DNA of 64,000 bases from Petrosia ficiformis. Lineage: Eukaryota > Porifera > Demospongiae > Haplosclerida > Petrosiidae. Made by a program: the position numbers and the translations under genes. Below the pieces are notes generated by a model that was not told the origin of the DNA, ran no database searches, and saw nothing but the letters and a program-made list of their open reading frames with translations. Positions 46,483 to 58,423 of the stretch are shown here, in pieces; the first letter of the stretch is position 1; each line of letters begins with the position of its first letter. The DNA lies in assembly GCA_947044365.1 (NCBI GenBank), contig OX345637.1, forward strand, positions 7,093,201 through 7,157,200. Direction: 5' to 3'.

Positions 46483-49400
46483 ATGCCTGTTATTAAATTC
46501 AAACATGTTACCTCTGTCAGCTCAGAAGATACAGTAAGTCAGTATTATAATATTATAATTTGCTCTATGGAGTTAATATATTAAAAGTTTCAACTTGCAT
46601 CCATGTACTGTTGTTGCATATAAAAACCATGCAATCTTGTCTCCTCTCCAGAACCACCCAGCTGAGAACCTTCTTTCTCTAGATACATATCGTAAATGGC
46701 AGTGTTCAACAGAAGGGGAGAAACAAGCAGTAGTTGTACTAGAGGTGAATGTAATGGAGCAAAGCCTAGTTGACAAGGATTTTAGTAATACATAGTAATG
46801 GATGATACCAGTATTTTGATTAGTCAGGCTATATTTTGATATGATACTGAGCTAGTTTTGGAATCAGTATGGATGGTACTAAATGAGTACTGGACAATGC
46901 AAGTGAATGCTATACCTTTATTACCTTTTTTAATTCATCATCGATGAAAAATGGTATGGTATATATGCCCACAAAAGGGGGTGTGGTAGCACCAGTATTG
47001 ATAATAGTGGTAGTATTGGTATTGATTATAGAGCAGTAGTCAGCACCAAGAATCAAAGTACTGGTATCAAAGGAATTGAGTATTTTGACATTTGTATCAC
47101 CTAATTATGCAAGAAATCAATAATCATAATGTTAATTAATTTTAATCATGTGACCTTTATGGACACATTAATATTTTCAGCACTTACTACCTTTTAAGTT
47201 GTAATTATACACCTCCCTGCCTACATGCAGTAGATTGACTGAACTGAATTTGTAGTTATTGATGTACACCAGGCTTGTTGTAATTGTAAATCTAATTAAT
47301 TATAATCATTAGCTACATGTACATGTACTATATTGTAATCGTAATGGTCGTTCTGAAGTTATCATTAATTTTAATTAGAAAATTTGTAACTGTGTATGAC
47401 CTTGGAGTTCCAGCTACATGTACAATGGCTGTGCTAGAAAGAGACTATTGAATTGGTAGAATACCTAATTATGGTTCTATTCATTACATCACAAGTTGAT
47501 AACTATTTGTAATTCTGACCACTGATCAGAGAACTATATGTACATGTATGTATGTGCATGTACATGTACACCATGTTTGTTGTCATTTTCATATACATGT
47601 ATATTTTGATATGGTACCAAGTTAGTGTATTGATGGTACTAAATGAGTACTGGACAATGCAAGTACATGCTATACCATTATTACGTGTTTGCCTTTTTTA
47701 ATTCATCATCAATGAAAAAGGTGTGGTAGTATGCCCACAAAAGGGGGTGTGGTAGCACCAGTATTGATAATAGTGTTTCTAGCACAGCCATTGTACATGT
47801 AGCTGGAACTCCAAGGCCATACACAGTTGCAAATTTTCTAATCGATAACTTCAGAATGACCATTACGATTACACTTAGAAATTATGTAATCCTGACCACT
47901 GATCAGAGAACTATATGTACATGTATGTATGTACATGTACACCATGCTTGTTGTCATTTTCATATATATTGTAGTTCTTGTTGCTATCTCTCACTCCTTT
48001 ACACCACACACATTTCTATTTCTCATTCTCGATCTCTCTCCATTCAGTTTGAAAAATCATCTCAAATACAGTCTGTGGATCTAGGTAAGGATCTTTTAAT
48101 AATATCTGTAGTTACTGCATGTATTACACTGTACAGTGCTTATATAAGTGAACCATTGATTTTCAAAATGGTGTACTTGTACATCAGTGTTTTTGATAAG
48201 CTCATATGGCACACCATTGGCCCAAAGAGCTTCTTATTTGGCACTGCACAGTTCTCTCTTTGGGCCAGTGGCACGGTTAATTATGATTATATTGTCACTA
48301 ACAGCATTAACTCTTTGTTAATTGGCTCAAGATGTATATTCCAAATGGCACACACACTAACCATTTTTGAGCCAATTTGGCCCATGCTTCAAAACTTATC
48401 AAAACTCTGTTGTACATGTACATGTATCTTCCATCTCTCCCTCTCTGCTTTTCTCCTTGTACTCTTCTCTCTATTCTTTCTCTAGGTAATAATGGTAGTG
48501 CTTTCATAGAAGTCCTTGTTGGTAAAAGTAGTGGAGGAGAAGATTACCAAGTTCTTCTTGTTGCTAGTAGCTTCATGAGCCCTGCTGAAAGTAAGAGTTG
48601 GAGTAACACTAACAGGGTACGAATGTTTGGTGAGTGGTATAAAAATGTAGCTGAGTGTTTGAAAAACAAAATAAATTGTGACTGGCTCTGTGAAAACCGT
48701 TCTATGGATTATTACAGTAATTCTGAACAGCTCTTACCTTTAATTGTTCGCTATTTAGCCAGTATGGGTACCAAGCCAATGAAACTTGCTATCTATAAGA
48801 AGAAATGATACTCTTCCTGGATACCAAATTCAGTTATCTTTGTATACAAAATTGAAGAATTAAAGGTTTGTGTTAATTGACTAATCTGTATGAACAGTTT
48901 CATAGAGCCATAGTGTATTGCATAATACATGTATTATTTATTGTCATATACTGTAAATCTTTCATTCTTGTATATCAAGGTAAGGAGAAACTATCTAAAA
49001 TTGTAGTGGATCAGAAGTGGGATCGTGTCAAGATAGTATGCACTCAGCCATTTAATAAGGTACATTTTACTAGTGATGTGCGATACGTATCGATACATCG
49101 TAATTTTCATTCAATATCGTGATACAATATTGGCTTTTAGGTGTATCGATACACTGGAGTAGGCAGTTTAGTAAACATGGTTTATCCCATTTGTCTAATT
49201 TTGTACCTGAAAGCAATCATAACAAGCTAGTGTGCATAACTTTGATTGATTTCTTTTACCATTTCTTGACAAATACATCCAAACAGGACATTTATTTACA
49301 TTTTATAAGCATTTCAATTATTATTTCAAATATCGCGATACTATTATTTAGTTGTATCCCACATCCCTACATTTTACATTTGAAAACATAGAATGTTAAT

Positions 49401-52400
49401 CAATACATGTACCTTTGTGGAGGTGGTGGGTAATGTACAATTACATGTGTTGATAGCACATCAGGTGTCTGGGGCATAAGCATACATCTTCAGAAAAATT
49501 GGACACTTTGACATCCCTTGTGTAAATGTATTATGTACTGTATAGTATTAATGAATGATGTTACTAATTGTTACTAGTCATGGCAACACATGTTGCGTAA
49601 TGACTTTTGACTGCTTTGAATTTTACATTCCAATTTATATTTCCACTCAGACAGAAAAATATGGTCTTTCATTTGTAACTCTGCACTCTCCTCCTGAAAT
49701 TAAGGATGGGGATATTCCCCAGGACATAGCTGGAACAGCTTCCTCAAATGCTGGCAAGAAAATTGGAATATTTTCAGTGAAAGAAGAAGTCACAAGTCTT
49801 CCATCTGGTAGTTTGTTTTTTAAAAAGGGAGAGAAGAAAGATACAAATAATGGAGGATCATTAGCTGTAAAGGTACTTGTACTTGCAGAACATATATTGT
49901 ATATGTATGTGCAGTATTGTACGTACACATAATTACATGTATGTGTCTGCAGTACATGTACACATGTAATTATGTACATGTACAGTACGAGTGTGAATGT
50001 ACAATACACAGTACTTGTGTACATACTATTTGTGTACATGTACATGTACATGTGTACAAGTACAATGCACACATGTATTCTCAAGCATTGTACACGTGTA
50101 TACAGTGTATGCAATCCAAGTACGAATGTACCGGTACACACATTTAATTCCATATAGGCTCCTTATTGTATCTATCATCTTTGAGCGTATAATAACAATA
50201 AAATATTCTTTCGGCCTGGAATCCTTCAGCTAGAATTCTACCTGAAGAAGGCTGTGTTTTTTTTTACATAATTATGTATAGTTGCTTACATATGTACATG
50301 TGTATGTACATGTGTATGTACTTGCACATTTGTATAATGTACACAGCCATGTACATGTACATGTACATGTACATGTATGTACACATGATGTCATGTGTAC
50401 ATGTACATGCACATGGTACGTTCGTGTACATGCATACATAATTTCATAGGCTAGACAGGCATCTACTAAAGCTCTCAAAGAAGCTGAATCAACATTAGCT
50501 GTTAAACAAGACAAACCTGTTTTTACAAAATCTCCTAAAACTGACTCCAGTACAAAGGAGACAGAGCCAATAAGAAGAGTAAGTTTATAAACTTTATATA
50601 CATGTACACATGTACATCAGTGTTTTTGATAAACTCGTATGGCGCACCATTGGGTCAGAGAGGTTCTTATTTAGCAGCACTGCACAGTTCTCTCTTTGGA
50701 CCAGATGGATATTATCACTAACAGCATTAACTGTTTGTTAATTGGCTCAAGATGACATGTATTTCCAATAGTGCAAACACTAACCATTGTTGAGTCAATT
50801 TGGCTCATGCTTCAAAACGTATCAAAAACTCTGATATACATGTACGTGTACATTGTACATGTACATGTACATTGTACACACATGTATACATTGTACATGT
50901 ACATGTACATTGTACATTGTACATGTATAGTTATTGTCTTTTTTTAATAATTTTAATCACCAAGTACCGAACCACTTCAAGATACATACAGTAGTCATGA
51001 AAAAAAAAAATGTACATGTAGTTGACACATGTACATACTATATGTACATGTGTACAAGTTTCTGAAGTTGTTCTGAAGTTGTTCATTATTCTCCATGATT
51101 ATAGAAACATCCCACATCAGTCATATCAAAAGAAGCTCCACCCACAAAGAAACCCAAAGGTACATACATTTAGGTTATATTTAATTAATTGTGTTCCTCC
51201 CATAAATTAACATTCACCATGACATAGAAATGTTCATAAGAGTGACCAATAACCATACCATTTTCATATTATCCTTCCCATTCTTTTTTGTGTATGTCGA
51301 ATTTCAATCTATTGCTTCATTATTGAGTTACAGTATAATAAATACATGTACATGTATATAATAGTAACTGAGTGAGATGGTGCTTTTATAAACACTGATA
51401 GCTCTTTTCACCCACTAACTAAAAATTCTTTGTGAAACTCTCCATGTACATTGTACTCCATGTACATGTACATTGTACTTGTATGTATTTCTTATTTCCT
51501 CACAGTTGAAGAGAGACCAGAGGACACTTCTACTGGTTCAATTATAGTTAGCGAAATAATGGTGAGTTTAAAATGTTAAGTACATGTATTACTAATGACA
51601 ACATGTACAGGTACATTGTATATACATGTACATGTACATGTATATACAATGTATATGGTCTTTAGCTTTTTACTTTTTGATATTCTACAATCGATTATTA
51701 AAATCACATGACTCAATAAAACATTGTTGTATAAATGAAGGTAAACATCACATGACTAATTAAAACATTGTTGTATAAATGAAGGTAAACATCACATGAC
51801 TCAATAAAACATTGTTGTATAAATGAAGGTAAACATCACATGACTAATTAAAACATTGTTGTATAAATGAAGGTAAACATCACATGACTCAATAAAACAT
51901 TGTTGTATAAATGAAGGTAAACATCACATGATTGTTGTATAAATGAAGGTAAACATCACATGACTAATTAAAACATTGTATAAATGAAGGTAAACATCAC
52001 ATGATTGTTGTATAAATGAAGGTAAACATCACATGACTAATTAAAACATTGTTGTATAAATGAAGGTAAACATCACATGACTCAATAAAACATTGTTGTA
52101 TAAATGAAGGTAAACATCACATGACTAATTAAAACATTGTTGTATAAATGAAGGTAAACATCACATGACTCAATAAAACATTGTTGTATAAATGAAGGTA
52201 AACATCACATGACTCAATAAAACATTGTTGTATAAATGAAGGTAAACATCACATGATTGTTGTATAAATGAAGGTAAACATCACATGACTAATTAAAACA
52301 TTGTATAAATGAAGGTAAACATCACATGATTGTTGTATAAATGAAGGTAAACATCACATGACTAATTAAAACATTGTTGTATAAATGAAGGTAAACATCA

Positions 52401-55400
52401 CATGATTCAATAAACCATTGTTGTATAAATGAAGGTAAAGATCACATGATTCAATCCATTGTTGTACATGACCATTGTTGCTATATATCTCGAATGTGTG
52501 ATTTCATTAATTAGTGGAGATGTCATCATCATGATCTTATTTACTTCAAATGGGTTATGTACATGTATGGACATTATTTCTCTATTGTTGACATGGAAGT
52601 TATATAACTGATCCAAATATCCTGTTACACATGATAGCCTCATTGATTCATCTGGTTTTTACACACATGCACATGTACATGTACATGTATCCTTGTTTCA
52701 TGTACATGTACTGTTTTTTATTACACATACACTGTACACACATGTACATGTAGAAAGGAGTAGTGTTTACATTGAGTGGATTCAAGAATCCTTATCGTGG
52801 GGACTTGAGAAGTAAAGCCATAGAAATGGGTGCAGAATATGAGTCTGATTGGGGACCTTCTTGTACCCATTTAGTGTGAGCAGATTATCTTTTTAAAAAC
52901 TATTCTTTTTATCCTCTTGTTGTGTTCTCTTTTAGATGTGCATTTGCTAACACACCTAAATTCAATCAGGTTAAAGGTAATGACTAATGTACATGTGTAT
53001 AATATACATGTACATATATACATGTACATGTACAAATTAATGCATACATATACATGTGACTGTGGACAAGAAAAGTCTTAACTTATTAGAGACTTTGGCA
53101 CTTTGACTGCTCTTCTTCCTAAAAACGCTGTATGGTATCAGAGGTCCACGCAAGTACATGTACATAGCGCCAGGTATTATCCATTGATAGAAATTAAATT
53201 ACAGCTCCATTGTAAACTTATCTATTTGTGGCTATAGAATGTGTTAAGACTCATTTTCTTATCCACAGTCGTTTCTGTGTGCATTTGTACATGTACATAT
53301 ACATGTATATAATACTATATTACATTTTTTGTATATAAAATTGTATACATGTAGATGTATATACATGTAATTGGTGACATGTTGAGTAGTATACATGTAT
53401 AGTATACAAGTATGCAATGTGTATTTGTATGCATGTACACAATGTACATGTATATAATTGTATACATGTACATGTACATGTGTATTGATTGTGTAGAACG
53501 TGTATATTCTATAGCGTATGTACATTGTACATATACAGTATAAGTCAATAAAATGTCACCATACAGTAACAGTAATTACCTTACATGTACATGTACATGT
53601 AGTTCTACTGTCAGTACAGTACAGTAATCACTACCCCACTACTGTGGTGTTGAATTGATAACTATACACGTATACCAATTACTGAGTAATTACTGTACTG
53701 TATGATGACTATATTTTACTTATACTGTACATGTACATTATTATTAACTCTACTACAGTATAAGTCAATAAAATGTCACCATACAGTAACAGTAATTACT
53801 TTAGTTCTACTATTGAACTACTGTAGTGTGATAATGTAACTACTGAGTAATTATTATACTGTATTACAATGTATGACTTTATTGACATATACTGTACATA
53901 TATCATGTAATGTACAGTGTGTTAATTTTGCAGCTAAAAAAGGTTTAGTTGTCAAAAAAGAATGGATTTTAGACTCACGCAAATACCAAAAAAAACTTTC
54001 AGCATCAAAGTATGTATAATCATGTAAATGTACATGTACATGTACATGTACTGTATTAGTATCTGTCCATCTAACCATTTATTTACAATGTATCTATCCA
54101 TTCATACATGTATGTTGTTTCATGTACATGGTACATGTATCTACATGTATTTACATGTATCTAACCATTCATCTATTCATTCATGTCCATTCATCTATCC
54201 ATTTATCTATTCATTCATCTAATGTACACATGTACATGTACATGTACAATGTATCGATCCATTCAATTATCATATATTTATTGTATTCATCTTTTCAAGC
54301 ATTCTTCCCGATATCATTTCTCAGATATCGTTTCTCATCAGGGAAAGATTCTGACAGTGAAATAGAATTTTATAACAAGAAAGAGAAAGAAATATTCAGA
54401 AATATTAAATATACCAAGAAAGAAGAGGAGGAGAAGAAAGGTTTAGCTATACATGTACATGTACATGTACGTGTCATGTACGTGTCATGTCATGTACATG
54501 TATATCTTGTGTTACTGTAAACCTGGTTTCCATATACGTGTAGATGTACACTGTACATGTAGATGTGTAGATGTACACTGTACATGTAGATGTGGTTTGT
54601 GTGCTGCTTTCCAAAACCTCTTGCAACTCGATTCATGTGCAATCCTTAAACTTAATAAGGACATCATTACATGACTGTAGGACAAGCTGCTACACAATTC
54701 AAAAAATTATTGTAGGTAGGTAGGTAGGTAGGTAGGCAAAATTTTATTTAGCCAGGGAGGTCTCATCAGCAAAAGAGCTGGTCTTCCTGAGAGCCCTGGT
54801 AAACAAACAAATACATAAATAAATGATATAAGAAAAAAGGAGAGAAAAAAGAAAAAATAAAATAAAATAAAATAAGAGGAAGAGATAAGTAGGCATGAAG
54901 TACAAAAGTAAATAAATAAATAAATAAGTAAACAATGAATACAAGATTACATATTAAAAAAACAATAATTAAAATGTTTGATTGAGGTGGCGTGTCTTAT
55001 CTCCTTAGTTAATGAGTTCTATAATTTAGTGGATCTATACGTAAATGAATTTTTATACCAGTTTGTAAGAGGTCTGATAACATATAGTTTATCATGGTTT
55101 CGGCCTCTAGTGTGGATGTTGTAGGTAAAAAGGTTATGAAGGTATGGTGGTGAATGTTTATTGATTGATTTGAAGGTGGATAATGCTCTTCGATACAGTT
55201 TCCTGTCATGAAGTGCCATTGCAACTCAAGTCTGAGAGGATGAGAACTCATTCCCAGTGGCTTGTTTAAAATAATCCTCATTGCCTTATTTTGCACTTTT
55301 TCAATTCTATCAGAGAGTGCGGATGTACTGGGGTCCCAGACAGAGGGGCAATATTCCAAAATTGGGAGTACTAAGGCTTTATAAAGACGTTTACGTATTG

Positions 55401-58383
55401 AGAGTGGGAGAGAAGCTTGAGTGCGGGTCAAGGTTTTTAATGCACCATATGCCTTAGAAATGATAGAAGAAATGTGACTCTTAAAAGATAGTTTTGAATC
55501 AATAATCACTCCTAGATAGTGTATTTCTGTAACAGTCTGAAGTGGTAAGCCATTTAGGTAGATCATGGCATTATTACACTGTGAAGTAAGGCTACGTAAG
55601 TTACGAGACAAAAACATTGCATAGGTTTTCTTAAAGTTGATAGTGATGGAATTGTCCAGACACCACTTATGAATAGCAGTGAGATCTTTACTTACAGAAT
55701 CAGCTGCTTTGATAGCATTAGTATTGGCTGTGTATAAAGCAGTGTCATCTGCATACATGTTGATGGAGCAATTCTTCACAGTCAAAGGCATGTCGTTGGT
55801 ATAGATTGAGAATAGAAGGGGACCAAGTAAAGCACCCTGTGGTACTCCTTTTTGGATTGTAAGCCAACTGGATGCATGACCATCAATTACTACTCTCTGC
55901 TGTCTATTTGTTAGGAAGTCGTGGAACCATGTTAGGGCAATATCAGCAACTCCTATTGACTGAAGCTTTTTGACCAAGAGTGGATGAGAGATGGAATCAA
56001 AGGCCTTAGAGAAGTCTATAAAAACAGCAGCAACGGCATTCAGTAGAATGGTTAGGACGAAAGCCTGATTGAAAGGGAGTGAGGATGTTGTGTTCATCTA
56101 GATAGTACATAAGGCGAGAATACACCACCTTCTCCAAAATCTTTCCAAGGGTGGGGATAACGGATATGGGCCTATAATTATCGGGATTCTGTTTATCACC
56201 TTTTTTATGTACAGGTGTGATGTTAGCAACTTTCCAGAGAAAAGGTATTGAGCCTGTTTTTAGGCTGAGATTGATTAAACGAGTAAGGGAGGTAGAGATG
56301 TAAGGTAAAAGGATTTGAAGGTACTTGGTATTAATTTCACTAGGACCAGAAGACTTGTTTGGGTGTAAAGATGATATTATATTAATCACTTCCTCTTCAT
56401 AGACTGGAGTAAAGGTAAAAGAGGAATTAGGGTTGACTAGCAGGCTTTGGTTGCTCTGATAAGTAAGAGGAGACTGTAAATATCCGTAGCAGAAATGAAA
56501 TGATAATTCATAACTTCTGCTATTTCCATCTTATTGGTTAGTTCAGAGCCGTTAACTAGTAGTGATTTCACTGATTCCCTATTTGTCCTAGAAAGGAGAT
56601 GGTTAAGGTGTTTCCATAGGCGAGACTGATTGATTTTAGAAGTGGAAAGGTTGTTGAAGTAGGTGGCTTTAGATTTTTTAATCTCACTGGTAACCTTGTT
56701 ACGAGCTGCCTTGTACATATCCCATGTGATTGAAGAACAATCCCTGATTGCTTTCTTGTACCAATCCCTATGCTTCATAAGATCACGTATGTCTTCATTA
56801 ATCCAAGGTAGCTTCTTTGGGCGAACTCGAAATCTTCTCTTGGGAACATGGGGATCAAGAGTAAAGAGTAAAGATCCTCCCAAAAGCCAACTTGATCATT
56901 AATATCATCGAAAATTTCAGCTACATGCCAGGGACATGACTGCATATCTTGGCAGAGTGAATCAATGTCATAATCATTAAGTGATCTAGAATAAACAAAA
57001 GATGGTATTGGACGAGATGCTTTAATATTTACTTGGCAAGACACTATATGATGATCACTAAGGTCACAGGGTGTACTTGCAACTGAAGTGGCAAGGTTCC
57101 GTTCAGAACTAAATATGAGATCAATGATAGTACTAGAATTAGCTGTGATCCTGGTAGGAGAGGAGACAAGCTGAGTTAATTGAAGCTCCTCCATAATGAC
57201 ATTGAGCTGCTTGGTTAATGGGGAACTCGGTGCTGACACATCACAATTAAAGTCTCCCAACAAGAGAATTGATTTGTTACTCTCAGAAGCAGCTCTGGAA
57301 GTAATATATTCAAAAGAAGTCAGGAAATTAGTATTGCTTGGAGAGCGGTACACAACTCCCAGAAGAACCCTTCTAAGTCGAAAACGCAACTCCAACCAGA
57401 GTACTTCAACTTCACTGACTTCAAGATCAATCCTTCTACGGATCTTGAGGTGAGAGGGTACATAGGCAGCAACCCCACCTCCATGTGAGGTTCTATCCTT
57501 CCTATGAATGGAATACCCTTCTATCGCAACAGAGGCATCTGATATCTCCTCACTTAACCAAGTTTCACTAAGTGTGAGGATGGTGGATGCTTGTTGAGAT
57601 GAAAACCTAGCACATGAATCACTTAGAATATCAATTTTAGGTAGGAGACTCCTTATGTTTAGATGGGCAACTGTGATGGTGTTAGTATGAGGGTTGCTGC
57701 TAAGATTCAATAAACCATCTATACCATCTTCATCTAAAATGTGAGGATGGAAGAGCTTGTTAGAATTTAACTTGTCAAAGTCAGAAAAGATACTATCAGA
57801 CATAGTAGCAAAGGAGGGGAGCTCAGAGAGAAGACAAGTTGGACAAAACCAACTCTCAGAATCTCCAACAGCTGTCAACTCATCATATTCAAGGTTGGAT
57901 ATACTACAACACTTAGTGTGAGTCCAATTGTCACAACAGTCACAAAGTACTCCTCTCTGTGAAGACATTACAGGCCTTTTACAGATAGTGCAAGGGAACC
58001 TGTAACTTGGTCCAGGATTGATCTCTATATCACCAGCTAATAACAGCAACCAGAGACAGAATAGTGTGTTATAGGGCTGGTTAGTCTTGACCACCATTTT
58101 AAACGATATTCTAAACAGTTTGGAAGGTTAGCAACTGTTCTGGAGTACCTTACAGTGCTGTTACACAATGGTTGAAAAGTAATGATACATGTAGGTTGAA
58201 AATACATGTACATGTACATGTAGGTTGAAAATACATGTACATGTACATGTAGGTTGCACAACACAAAGTAATACCGTATAGCGGTATTTTTGACAAGAAT
58301 AAATTTTGGTGAAATGTTAAAAATTTTGTATATTGCCAAGATTAAACATGTACATGTATTTATTATCTACTTGTATGTGCCTG

Positions 58384-58423
<40 letters not shown>

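Larger units (their letters stand above)
54712..58100 (-). mobile_element. CR1/L2-like non-LTR retrotransposon (LINE), broken, antisense in XRCC1 intron 13
   Basis: Reading right to left: N-terminal hydrophobic segment with a 2A-like motif, PHD-type zinc finger, APE endonuclease, reverse transcriptase, short AT-rich 3' UTR, and a terminal TACC-type microsatellite (54712-54736, seen as TAGG on plus). The architecture, with an APE endonuclease, no RNase H and a short repeat tail, fits the CR1/L2 group. The 5' end is uncertain (58100-58180), and I saw no clear target-site duplication. At least four frame breaks and one nonsense codon make it inactive. It lies between XRCC1 exons 13 and 14, in the opposite direction. 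It contains no TACATG tracts, unlike the DNA on both sides. Confidence 0.93.

Noticed and set aside
51703..52460. CRISPR-like array
   Set aside because: Units abut without unique spacers and lie in a eukaryotic intron; it is a minisatellite.
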